Shown: in pieces, positions 21,701 through 29,233 of the stretch
Position numbering within the stretch: the first letter of the stretch is position 1
How the letters are laid out: each line of letters opens with the position of its first letter
NCBI RefSeq assembly: GCF_001949145.1
Contig: NW_019091459.1
Location: 1,249,017 to 1,278,249, forward strand
Length of the DNA: 29,233 nt
Origin: Acanthaster planci
Taxonomy: Eukaryota > Echinodermata > Asteroidea > Valvatida > Acanthasteridae
Direction of reading: 5' to 3'
Notes under the pieces: model-generated
Told to the model about the DNA's origin: nothing
What the model saw: the letters and a program-made list of their open reading frames with translations, nothing else
The model's database searches: none
Program-made: the position numbers and the translations under genes

Positions 21701-24700
21701 GCCGGGGTCGGCTGACCAGTCCGAGTTAGGTGAAGCAGCGGGTACCGCGAACTATTTTCTAGATTTTCTTAAGGGCAAAACCCGTTATATAAATTAACAT
21801 CTCCCCAACGTAAAAATACATATCTGAAAATTAGCCTGAATGGTGAACTATATAAATGGATTCAACACATTTCTAATTCACTTCCTAAGCACAGCATTAG
21901 AACTGATACCACAGTCGCAAAAAGACAAGGCATCCAGAGATAACGACATTGAATATTCCGTTCTTTGATAGCTTGTCTGATAGCCTCTTTTGCTAGATTT
22001 TCTTCTAACGAATCTTAAAGGTTTCATAAAACATTGTTTTTCCCTTGACAGCCTATGTAAGCTGTGCTGACAAGCCTTGTCAGTATGGAATTTGCCGTGA
22101 CGAAGAGAAGGGTTTCACCTGTGAATGTCCTGCCGGCTACGAGGGGGAATTATGCCAGACAAGTAGGATTTGATTTTCCAATGTTTTCATTGTTGGTTAT
22201 CAAACAATTGGTCACCTTTCCTGAAAGTTTTCTTCCCTCTCGCTTATAGTAATAAATGAGTAAATAAAACCTCCCAGGAAAGGTAAGTCATTAGACTCTT
22301 AGACGTATGGCAGCTAGACACAATAGGGGGCGCTATTTGAAGTGGGTTGGGGCAAAAAAAGATTTCCAAAACCAAATAGCGCCCTCCTATTGTGTCCGCC
22401 GTGCTTCTAAAAGGCCGATGGAGGTGACTCGAGAGATTCGGTCAAGACATCTACCCCCTTGCGTAAAGACTAAAACTTGTTGGTAACTTGTAGATCCAGG
22501 ATTCTCTCCAAACAAGCTATACCTCGCCCCAAATTAAATTAAGTAATGACATTCGATTGTTGGGTAAGTGACTTATGGAAGATCTAGAGTATTTTTTGGT
22601 AGAATTTCTTAATTTATGCGCAAGCCAGTGGCTTTTCCAGGATTTTGGGTCTCAGCGGAGGGGAAGGGAAGGGCAAATGAAAACATTTTGAAAATATTCT
22701 CCCTTTTTTATTGCTATATGAATATTTGTTACTGCACCCCCGAACCAAAGATGGCCGTACCTTTTGAACAGAGGCTGCTGCTTTTAATTCCTACAAACAA
22801 AATGTTTCTTGGGGTCAGCTTACTCCGAACTACCACCTTCGTTGGCCATATTTCATTTACTTAATAAGATTGGACATTTTAACACAGATATCGACGAGTG
22901 CGCTAGTAATCCCTGTAAGGAAAGCTCTACCTGCGTGGATGGTGATAATGGATTTTCCTGCAAGTGTGCCGAGGATTTTACTGGGACTCTATGTGAAACA
23001 AGTAATAACGAAAAATGGTTATGTATGCAGTTATGTAGTTGATACATTTAGTTACGTTCTGCAGTGGATGCCCTGAATACTGAAGTCTGTTTCCCTTGTC
23101 TTCTATTGTTATCCATTCCATTGTTTATGAAAGCAAGCGTTGAAGCTGGAATGTGCCAGTCATTGGTAGTGCAGCTCCATTCTTGGCGTTTATTTCTGGA
23201 ATTTGGTATTTGATTAGTATTGGCAAGCTACTTTCCCATTAAATGAATAAGTGCCATATCTTCCTAAATAGCAATTATAGATCAACAAAGGCATTATTTT
23301 GTCTTCTTTATTCTGCTCAGGTTGTGTAAGGTATTATGTGTTACCTACTTTTCTTCGATCATTATATCAGAATGAGATAAATGTACATGTTCTACTCAAA
23401 ACGATATGATCTCGTTTCTCGTAGCCTGTCAGATTTCGGCGGCAAAGGCTAATTCTCTCCTCATCTTTAGAAAAAAATGCCTTGTAATATATCCTTGAAC
23501 ACAACGTTACTCGTCATGCTAATTGGTTTTACTAAACCTTCAAACACACTTCAGCCATACCTATTCATCGAGAACCCGTCACATAGCCTCCACTAGCGAT
23601 ACTAAAACACAGGGTTGATATGCGCCACCTTTCGCAGTACATGAAATAGGCACTAATCATCAATATAAGGAGATTATTTACAACGACTTTCTAGAGATAC
23701 ATACCGTAACGGGTAGCAGGAAGTTATAAACGAAGTAAAATGGTTGAAAACAATTTTCAGATGTTTAAAATTTTTCAAACTTTATCGGTTACTTTTGACT
23801 CAAAAGCTATAGAAGAATTTTTCCTGGCCATCACCCTGGCGTTTGACCTCAGCATTGTTGCTCTCCCCTCTTAACGTCTTTCGTTTAAAATCAGGATAAC
23901 CACTCATAAAAAATCTCACTCTTTCCAACAGAAATCACACCTTGCTCCAGCAATCCTTGCCAGAATGGCACTTGTAAGGACGAACTGAATGGCTTCAGTT
24001 GTGAATGTTCACCGGGCTACGAGGGTAACTTATGTGAGACTGGTAAGTTCTTAATATTACGTCAGAATGCGGGATCCATTCCACCAGGACCATGAACTTG
24101 AAGCTATCCAACATATAACTATACATAATCATCAAAAAACTATACCTAGACTAACTCTTTACAAACTTATTCATCGAAAAATTGCAATCGATGTTGATCA
24201 ATACCAAATCGATTTCTAAAGGGGCGAAATCTCAACAAAAAATCAACGTAAATCGCCTTTACTCAGACTACGTCTAAAAAGAATCATCACAGATAGTCTT
24301 TACTGCCTAGAGCAACTCGCTTGAGTTTATGCACTTACTTCCTACGGACATCAGGGAAGCTACGTTTGTAGAGCCCTTTTAATGAAAATGTGGAAGGATA
24401 AAACTGTATTCTGTTCTATGTAAATCTGGAGCCAGCCACCAAGCACCTGCAACCTTATTTCCCATTGTGGAGTTCACTTGCAGTATGTGATAGATACAGA
24501 TGCAGATTCAAGGCTTATAAGCTTGCCCTTTAGTTCAAAGAGTGCCGATAATGCATAACATGCATATGAACTGCATAAGTGTAGGAGCACAGTATTTAAC
24601 CCTAAAAGAGGCGGGGCCAGAATCCGCCCCCTCAACAGTGTTTCCAATATCTCCGCAAAGCATTTTATGAGGAATTGAGACTCTGCGCGTCATTTTGACA

Positions 24701-27700
24701 CAAATCCTGCGAAAATCGAACATACTGTTCTTACAGTGTGCACCCTTTCCAAAACAAGTCAGCCCAAAAGGTATACTTTTCCAACGCGGCGCTCAATACA
24801 CGCGGGCTGGCACGCATTGAGCCTTAGATTTCAAAGGATTGTATAACAAAACAAACCAAAACTTTGCAACGTTAAAGAGTGTCGTTAGGTGTATGCCATG
24901 CTTAAAAAATCAAGTGCGGCATGGCCAAGTTCGGGGGAGAAGGCGGATTCCGCTCCCTAGCTGTGACCTGGGTCAAGATAACCAAACACTTACAGAATGA
25001 AAGGCTTGGAAACAAAAGAAGGGAGAGCGGAGTTTCATCGAATTAGCTTCAGAAGTATTAATGATAAGGGGAATTATAGTTGGCCAACTCAATGCCGTGG
25101 CACCAGTATCACATTTTGTAATAGTGTATTACCGACAGGCGATTTTGAGTTAATACGTCTCGTTTACTAACTACCACGGGTAGCTAGGTCATGTGCAAAT
25201 ACATATTAAGATTACACATGTGTTTACTACCTATGAAGTGCAAAACTCAGTAACCTTAACTGGTGAATTAGTTGCTAAGTGACTGTTTGTCGTAACTCTG
25301 GGTATTTTGCAAGGCCTGTTTTAAGACTGGTGACGTAGTTTTGTGTATTTTTGATGCTACATTTTCAAGCAGTGACTTTATTTGGCCACTGAGGCTTGGT
25401 CATCGTCTTAACCTTGATCCCCAAGGGTTAAGTAAAATCATCTTGAAATTGGAGGATCGAGGACTCTCTAAACAGGTGTGCACAACTCCTGAAAATTGGT
25501 ACAGAGTGAAATGAATACAGTCCTACTTGCCACCTTCTATCCTCTTTAATTTTTGAACATCTGTATCTGTCTATGTTGTCGTTCCAGACATTGATGAATG
25601 TAGCAGCTCTCCGTGTCAGAATGGTGCCGAGTGTGTAGATGGTGTCAACATGTTTACATGCAACTGCGCTCCAGGATTCAACGGGGAACTCTGTCAAACA
25701 GGTAAATTTGAATCCCTTTGTTTTCACATTTGTTCATATAAGTCGTATGAAAACATTCCTCCTTGTCATTTGTCACAGTGAAGCGAATGGTTTCAGCTGT
25801 GAACGCCCTCGGGGTATGGGATGGCTCATGTCTGCAGGAGGAAGGGGGATGCAGGGGCGGGGCAAGCTTTTGCCTTGGGTATATATCGTCATTTTTGAAA
25901 AGAATCTAAAGCGGCTGCGTTTTACAAATGTAGCTAACCTTTCATTTGGAAAATGAATTGGAAATTAACTTATTCATGAAAACGTTTGAGCAGTCATATA
26001 CAAAGTAAGAAATAGGAGGGATGCCAAATCTAACAGCGAGCCATTGAAGCTTCTAATTCTGGCGCAGTTTCGATCTTTGTGGAATATATTTGTCAAATCC
26101 TTCTGAAAGAATAGATGCAACGTTGTATATTGTACAACAAGCACTAATTTACTAACACATTTTCACCTTATTTGAAAATTGTTACAAGGTGTAGACCAAA
26201 GGTAGTGCACACTGTTACTGTGCTTATTGGTTGCCTCAGACTAAACGATGGTTGGTTACATGGCTGTGAGGCTTGTTTTCACATATATGGAAAAATATTA
26301 AAAGGTTCAGTAGCTTAGATGTTTCTTACCATGATGCTGGTTATGTGAGTTTGTGCAACGCATTTGCTTTGATATTCGAAAGCTTATTTTCATACAACCG
26401 AGTACCCTACAAACTCCATGTTTCTGAGAAACTGAGCTTTAAATGATATAGTCGTGCTATTAAATCTCATTTAGACATTGATGAATGCAGCAGCAATCCT
26501 TGTCTGAACGGTGTCTGTCATGATGAAGTGAATGGCTTCAGCTGTGAATGCTCTCCAGGCTATGCGGGTGACTTATGTCAGACAGGTAAATCCACACTTA
26601 CAATCGACTAATCCTCAGTTACCAGACTTCTCCTTTACATCTCTCTAAATATCACTTATACCAGGTTACAAATTCCGGCAAATTACCATGACCCATTTTG
26701 GATGCCAGTGGCCGTTAAAAATACGGTGTTGTACTACACATATACTTTCCACATTTTTGGCCATTCAGTTAGAATAAGTAATTGCTGACTGCAAAGCTCA
26801 CTGAAACTCTTTTCTTAGTAGTGTTGTTAAATTAAATATCAAGTTTTATGTTTCGAAAACTTGTGCCGTCATTTCTGTTACAATGTGACCACAGTTAGTG
26901 TGGCACAACCAGGTTATGAACCGAACTCTATTTTTTAGTAGTTTACAAATATTCCAGTAACGTTTATGTGTTGAAGCGACAACTTTAAATACCACTTTAT
27001 AATTAACCCTTGTCTTAAACAGTTTGGGAATATAAAGGTACCACTTTTGACAAAAGGCAGATGGAAAGTTTATACCATGAGATAATAAAATATTCATAAT
27101 TCGGCTGTTTTTCTTCTTAACTTGGTCTACATTTCATTGTTGGATGTTGTTGCAGACATTGATGAATGTAGCAGTACTCCATGTCAGAATGGTGCCGAGT
27201 GTGTAGATGGTGTCAATATGTTTACATGCAATTGTGCTCCAGGATACGAAGGATCGCTCTGCCAAACAGGTTGGCAGAATCATTTTGTGATCACCTTACG
27301 CTCATGAGTGTTCATGACATATTTTGGAATAAGCCTGATCTGTCACAGATAACTTTTCTTTCCTTTTTAAGGCCGGTTCATAATTGGCGTAAAAGCTTTC
27401 ATAAACGCAAATATGTGACGTCAGGTCAAATATTAGTGCCCCCAGCTCGCCGAAGTTGAAGACAGATCAACTCCAGTGAAATTTAGCTAGGCCCACACAT
27501 ATCTCGTGACGTCGAATTCGCTTTGGCTTCAAATTCGGCTGTATTATTTTCAGACTTGCATAACAAGTTCTAAAACTCTGTATGCAAATTTATAAAGTTT
27601 TCTGCAGTATGTTTATACAGTGACTCTATAGAGCCATTCAGGCTCAATTTTGGTCTTAATCTGAGAAAATACATTGAAAGTAGGCCTACTTAAAATTAGA

Positions 27701-28926
27701 AAACAGTTGAGGGTATATGAAACAGGAACATTTTCTGAAACTCCTCGTCTCTCATCTCTCCTCTCTACTTTTATCATTGAATGATGACATTGCAGATATT
27801 GATGAATGTAGCAGCACTCCCTGTCAGAATGGTGGCGAGTGTGTAGATGGTGTCCATATGTTTACATGCAACTGTGCTCCAGGATTCAACGGATCACTCT
27901 GTCAAACAGGTAAGTTAATTCCTTCTGTGATACCCTTTGCTCATACGAGTCGGTTATAAGCAACCAGTACACCTGAGCCCTAGTTGGTTACCAGCTTAAT
28001 TTGAAGCCTAATAACTACTTTCGATTTCTGGAGCAATTGCACAGAATCAGAGATTGAACGTTTTTTATCGTAAGGATAATTCTGTAAATTTGTAAAATAT
28101 TTGCGCTCTGATGTTTGAAACTTAAAAAAGGTTTTCTCGTAACTCCCTATATTTAATTGGTAACCAAGCATTGAATGGGGAAGAGTTGTGTTTAATGTTA
28201 CTCAGACATCGATGAGTGTAGCAGCAATCCTTGCCTGAACGGTGTCTGTCATGATGAAGTGAATGGTTTCAACTGTGAATGCCCTCCAGGCTATGAGGGG
28301 GACTTATGTCAGACAGGTAAATCCACACAAACATTGGATTACTTGCCGGTTACCAAACCTTTCCTTTCTAACTCTGCATGTCGTTCAATACGAGTTTATA
28401 AATTGTGTGAAATACCGTGACGCGTTTTGAGCATCAATTTTTTGACGAAATTAGTGAAATACAATTTTTTTTCTTTACGTGAGGTAGAGTTGTTAAAATA
28501 TTTCTGATTGCATTATCTCTGAACCTCTTTCCCGAAGGTAATTATGTAGGAACAATGCGATTTTATTATTTTTTAATTCTTTCGAAAACTTGTCTTTCCT
28601 TACTTTTCTTCAGGGACCACAGTTTGTTTGAGTTTTTAAGGTGCAACCTTAAATAGAATTAAGAAATGACCGTTGCTTGAATTTGTTATTATGTAACATT
28701 AATTCCCAAATGCCATTTACATAGTGAGAAGTGTACTGTCGGTAGTTATCCAACAGTCGACCCTTTTTCTATCTTAACTTGATCAAACCTCGATTCGTGG
28801 ATGTTGTCGCAGACACAGATGACTGTAGCAGCACTCCGTGTCAGAATGGTGCCGAGTGTGTAGATGGTGTCAATATGTTTACATGCAACTGTGCTCCAGG
28901 ATTCAATGGATCACTCTGTGAATCTG
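15651..28926 (+). CDS. Gene 2 (5' part): fibropellin-like secreted EGF/CUB protein, 15 exons, 3' end outside window
   Basis: Exons: 15651-15722, 17139-17265, 17521-17634, 17946-18059, 18786-18917, 20746-21096, 22052-22162, 22888-23001, 23932-24042, 25588-25701, 26475-26585, 27156-27269, 27796-27909, 28206-28316, 28813-28926. The first intron is phase 0 and all others phase 1; the joined frame is open for 641 codons plus one base. Order: signal peptide, acidic/basic stretch with two Lys-Arg sites, three EGF-like modules, a CUB domain, nine EGF modules. Sea urchin fibropellins, which form the apical lamina of the embryo's outer matrix, also have an early EGF, a CUB, a long EGF array and an avidin-like C-terminus, so this is my best comparison. 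Orthology is inferred, not shown; the number of EGF modules before the CUB differs. Confidence 0.82.
15723..17138. other. Intron 1 of gene 2 with purine-rich tract
   Basis: This long intron of a signal-peptide exon contains no exon-like sequence. About 16531-16752 is strongly G/A-rich on the plus strand, with GGGGG, GGTGGGAG and repeated GAGATGGATGGGAT words (low-complexity sequence). Confidence 0.5.
16531..16752 (+). repeat. Purine-rich cryptically simple tract
   Basis: The plus strand is dominated by G and A with few pyrimidines, built from variants of GGATGG and GAGATGG; GAGATGGATGGGAT occurs twice. Several GG/GGG runs are closely spaced. It is not an exact tandem array. Confidence 0.7.
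17139..17265 (+). CDS. Gene 2 exon 2: charged propeptide-like segment
   Basis: The acceptor CTCTGTTGAAG ends at 17138, phase 0. It encodes [17 protein letters not shown], then [20 protein letters not shown] end it at the GTGAGC donor (17266), which gives phase 1 as the next exon requires. An earlier GTCACA (17218) also keeps phase but is a poor donor. The KR in DKRGH is a second dibasic site, suggesting proteolytic maturation. Confidence 0.6.
17521..17634 (+). CDS. Gene 2 exon 3: EGF-like module with eight cysteines
   Basis: The acceptor AATATTTACAG ends at 17520 and the donor GTAAGT starts at 17635; 114 nt. It encodes [11 protein letters not shown], then [20 protein letters not shown]. The EGF ending CxCxxGWxGxxC is clear, with an extra pair of cysteines in the middle loop compared with ordinary EGF. 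Confidence 0.8.
17946..18059 (+). CDS. Gene 2 exon 4: calcium-binding-type EGF
   Basis: The acceptor ATTTCTTTAG ends at 17945 and the donor GTAAGC starts at 18060; 114 nt. It encodes [16 protein letters not shown], then [16 protein letters not shown], with six cysteines and the CxSxPC and CxxxxTC glycosylation consensuses. Confidence 0.88.
18060..18785. other. Intron 4 of gene 2
   Basis: No exon is recognised. Around 18170-18235 CCAGGGGGCTTTAGACC and CTAGCCCCCCC make a short C/G-rich partly self-complementary patch, perhaps an old repeat edge. Confidence 0.3.
18786..18917 (+). CDS. Gene 2 exon 5: divergent EGF-like module
   Basis: The acceptor TTCCTATTTAG ends at 18785 and the donor GTAAGT starts at 18918; 132 nt. 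It encodes [16 protein letters not shown], then [16 protein letters not shown]. Six cysteines in EGF order are present, but no calcium motif. It directly precedes the CUB exon. Confidence 0.78.
18918..20745. other. Long intron 5 of gene 2 before the CUB exon
   Basis: About 1.8 kb with no module exon on either strand. Between about 19910 and 20240 several TGACGTC or GTGACATTGT words recur, including GTGACGTCAT, resembling a CRE site. Whether this is a repeat remnant or a regulatory cluster cannot be told from sequence alone. Confidence 0.35.
20746..21096 (+). CDS. Gene 2 exon 6: CUB domain
   Basis: The acceptor AATAATTTCAG ends at 20745 and the donor GTAAGT starts at 21097; 351 nt, phase 1-1, the whole domain in one exon. 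It encodes [13 protein letters not shown] (the classic CUB SPGFPxxY start), then RCPFIIGSP, then [13 protein letters not shown], then [20 protein letters not shown] (the usual FxSD...GFxxxY end). An early Cys (NCEPE) and RCPF are present. CUB domains mediate extracellular protein contacts, often with calcium. Confidence 0.93.
21546..21797 (-). mobile_element. tRNA-bearing element with perfect 28-bp terminal inverted repeats, copy 4
   Basis: Arms 21546-21573 and 21770-21797 are exact reverse complements over 28 bases, starting TTAATTTATATAACGGG. The interior carries a tRNA-like block on the minus strand (about 21628-21702) with B box GGACTCGAGTCC, A-box-like TGGTCGAGTGG, and an acceptor-like GCTCGG/CCAGAG region. 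At 252 bp it is the best preserved of the four copies. It lies in the intron after the CUB exon. Confidence 0.8.
22052..22162 (+). CDS. Gene 2 exon 7: EGF module (38-residue type)
   Basis: The acceptor CCCTTGACAG ends at 22051; the donor is GTAGGA at 22163. The exon is 111 nt and encodes [14 protein letters not shown], then [16 protein letters not shown], with six cysteines and no DxDE calcium motif. Confidence 0.87.
22318..22395. repeat. Short foldback (hairpin) element
   Basis: ACACAATAGGGGGCGCTATTTG at 22318-22339 is repeated inverted as CAAATAGCGCCCTCCTATTGTGT at 22373-22395, with one extra base. Weaker pairing extends outward (AGACGTATGGCAGCTAG against CCGCCGTGCTTCT). The loop is 33 bases. 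The form resembles a miniature inverted-repeat element. Confidence 0.65.
22888..23001 (+). CDS. Gene 2 exon 8: calcium-binding-type EGF (39-residue type)
   Basis: The acceptor TTTTAACACAG ends at 22887; the donor is GTAATA at 23002. The exon is 114 nt and encodes [16 protein letters not shown], then [17 protein letters not shown], with six cysteines and a CxSxPC site. Confidence 0.88.
23002..23931. other. Intron 8 of gene 2
   Basis: About 930 bases, AT-rich, with no relic exon or repeat recognised. Confidence 0.35.
23932..24042 (+). CDS. Gene 2 exon 9: EGF module (38-residue type)
   Basis: The acceptor CTTTCCAACAG ends at 23931 and the donor GTAAGT starts at 24043; 111 nt. It encodes [15 protein letters not shown], then [17 protein letters not shown]. 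Pro replaces the Glu before the first cysteine, so calcium binding is doubtful. Confidence 0.88.
24130..24382 (+). mobile_element. Possible decayed non-LTR retrotransposon (reverse transcriptase C-terminus) remnant
   Basis: In broken frames the plus strand reads [15 protein letters not shown] near 24146-24190 and [15 protein letters not shown] near 24335-24379. This order resembles the end of LINE reverse-transcriptase proteins (RLxxLYKI, then WNxLPxDI...A...F). Stops and frameshifts lie between the two pieces. It is a weak, motif-based call. Confidence 0.4.
25588..25701 (+). CDS. Gene 2 exon 10: EGF module (39-residue type, NGAEC subfamily)
   Basis: The acceptor GTCGTTCCAG ends at 25587 and the donor GTAAAT starts at 25702; 114 nt. 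It encodes [16 protein letters not shown], then [17 protein letters not shown]. Glu before the third cysteine removes the O-fucose consensus while CxSxPC remains. Exons 12, 13 and 15 are close copies. Confidence 0.9.
25757..25835 (+). pseudogene. Decayed EGF exon (38-residue type)
   Basis: AGTGAAGCGAATGGTTTCAG, then CTGTGAACGCCCTC lines up with exon 11 (GATGAAGTGAATGGCTTCAGCTGTGAATGC...). The front half is deleted, the Cys after GAA is changed to Arg (CGC), and there is no donor at the expected place. It sits between exons 10 and 11, just after a 39-residue module. Confidence 0.65.
26475..26585 (+). CDS. Gene 2 exon 11: EGF module (38-residue type, CLNGVC subfamily)
   Basis: The acceptor CTCATTTAG ends at 26474 and the donor GTAAAT starts at 26586; 111 nt. 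It encodes [15 protein letters not shown], then [17 protein letters not shown]. Exon 14 is its close copy, and the first bases of the following introns (GTAAATCCACAC) are also shared. Confidence 0.9.
27156..27269 (+). CDS. Gene 2 exon 12: EGF module (39-residue type, NGAEC subfamily)
   Basis: The acceptor GTTGTTGCAG ends at 27155. The donor GTTGGC at 27270 is weak compared with its sister exons (GTAAGT), so skipping of this in-frame exon is possible. It encodes [16 protein letters not shown], then [17 protein letters not shown]. Confidence 0.88.
27369..27545. mobile_element. Possible remnant of a DNA transposon end
   Basis: It begins AAGGCCGGTTCATAATTGGC and contains two TGACGTC-type words and ACGTCGAATTCGCTTTGG. 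GGCCGGTTCATA with CG-rich GAATTCGC words is typical of ends of small non-autonomous DNA elements in marine animals, by recollection rather than by search. No matching second end is visible. Confidence 0.25.
27796..27909 (+). CDS. Gene 2 exon 13: EGF module (39-residue type)
   Basis: The acceptor GACATTGCAG ends at 27795 and the donor GTAAGT starts at 27910; 114 nt. It encodes [16 protein letters not shown], then [17 protein letters not shown]. Two 39-residue modules (exons 12 and 13) follow each other here without a 38-residue module between them. Confidence 0.9.
28206..28316 (+). CDS. Gene 2 exon 14: EGF module (38-residue type)
   Basis: The acceptor TTACTCAG ends at 28205 and the donor GTAAAT starts at 28317; 111 nt. 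It encodes [15 protein letters not shown], then [17 protein letters not shown], nearly identical to exon 11. Confidence 0.9.
28813..28926 (+). CDS. Gene 2 exon 15: EGF module (39-residue type), last exon in window
   Basis: The acceptor GTTGTCGCAG ends at 28812; the donor is GTAGGT at 28927. The exon is 114 nt and encodes [16 protein letters not shown], then [17 protein letters not shown]. The intron end GTGGATGTTGTCGCAG matches TTGGATGTTGTTGCAG before exon 12. The gene continues outside the window, since no stop is reached. Confidence 0.9.
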
Positions 28927-29107
28927 GTAGGTCACATCATTACATGAACAGGTCATTTACCCTAAATGTGTCACCGTAACACAGTTGGGGCACACGCATT
29001 AAAAATATGGAAAAAAAAGAATAGTGTGCACCAATGTGTCGGTTGAAATTCTTGTGTTTGGTTACACGAGACACTTTTCTCGTAAAAGTCGTTGGAAAGC
29101 AGCCCCC

Positions 29108-29190
29108 TCCGACCACCTGTCACATCGAACTAAATGGTGTCAACTGTCAAAGCTCTCCTGGCTAAGAGGTTGACATATGCCAGACCAATA
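29108..29190 (+). pseudogene. Decayed EGF exon (38-residue type)
   Basis: ACTAAATGGTGTCAACTGTC, then AAAGCTCTCCTGGC and GACATATGCCAGACC follow exon 14 closely, but the conserved Tyr codon is TAA, the Glu-Cys codons are altered, and the donor is AATAAG instead of GGTAAA. It occupies the slot after exon 15 where a 38-residue module is expected. Confidence 0.7.
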
Positions 29191-29233
29191 AGATTTGAGA
29201 GTTTATTTCAGTTTTTGATAGCCAAAAGAGCCT

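Overview
This is animal (eukaryotic) genomic DNA. It is AT-rich and intron-rich, and no bacterial gene layout is visible. Coding sequence is confined to short exons of about 50-350 bases with clear AG acceptors and mostly GT(A/G)AG donors. Nearly every intron is phase 1, and most exons carry one protein module. The modules (F-type lectin, calcium-binding-type EGF, CUB), a fibropellin-like order in the second gene, and tRNA-derived interspersed repeats point to an invertebrate deuterostome, most likely an echinoderm. The species cannot be fixed from this window.

Region 868-10741 (+) is the 3' part of gene 1. I assembled 21 exons, which read without a stop for 925 residues to TAG at 10739-10741. 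The encoded order is F-type lectin domain 1 (three exons), F-type lectin domain 2 (three exons of identical lengths: 174, 90 and 246 bases), twelve EGF modules (one exon each), a short Pro-rich linker, and a C-terminal partial F-type lectin domain. The 5' end lies outside the window. A polyadenylation signal follows at 10812.

Region 10742-15650 is intergenic. It holds no gene I can support. A tRNA-derived repeat lies near 15.0-15.2 kb.

Region 15651-28926 (+) is the 5' part of gene 2 (15 exons, open at the 3' end). It encodes a signal peptide, a dibasic-containing propeptide-like stretch, three EGF-like modules, one CUB domain in a single exon, and nine EGF modules, continuing beyond the window. 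This resembles sea urchin fibropellins (EGF, CUB, EGF array, avidin-like end); an avidin-like end would lie downstream.

Both proteins should be secreted extracellular-matrix or surface-coat proteins. The EGF arrays of both genes mix a 39-residue type and a 38-residue type, mostly in alternation, and several decayed EGF exons lie where an array member would be expected, so the arrays have been growing and decaying exon by exon. The most notable local event is an exact 80-bp tandem duplication that doubles a splice acceptor in gene 1; using the upstream copy would create a premature stop. Four copies of a tRNA-bearing element with TTAA ends are also present, two of them with long terminal inverted repeats.
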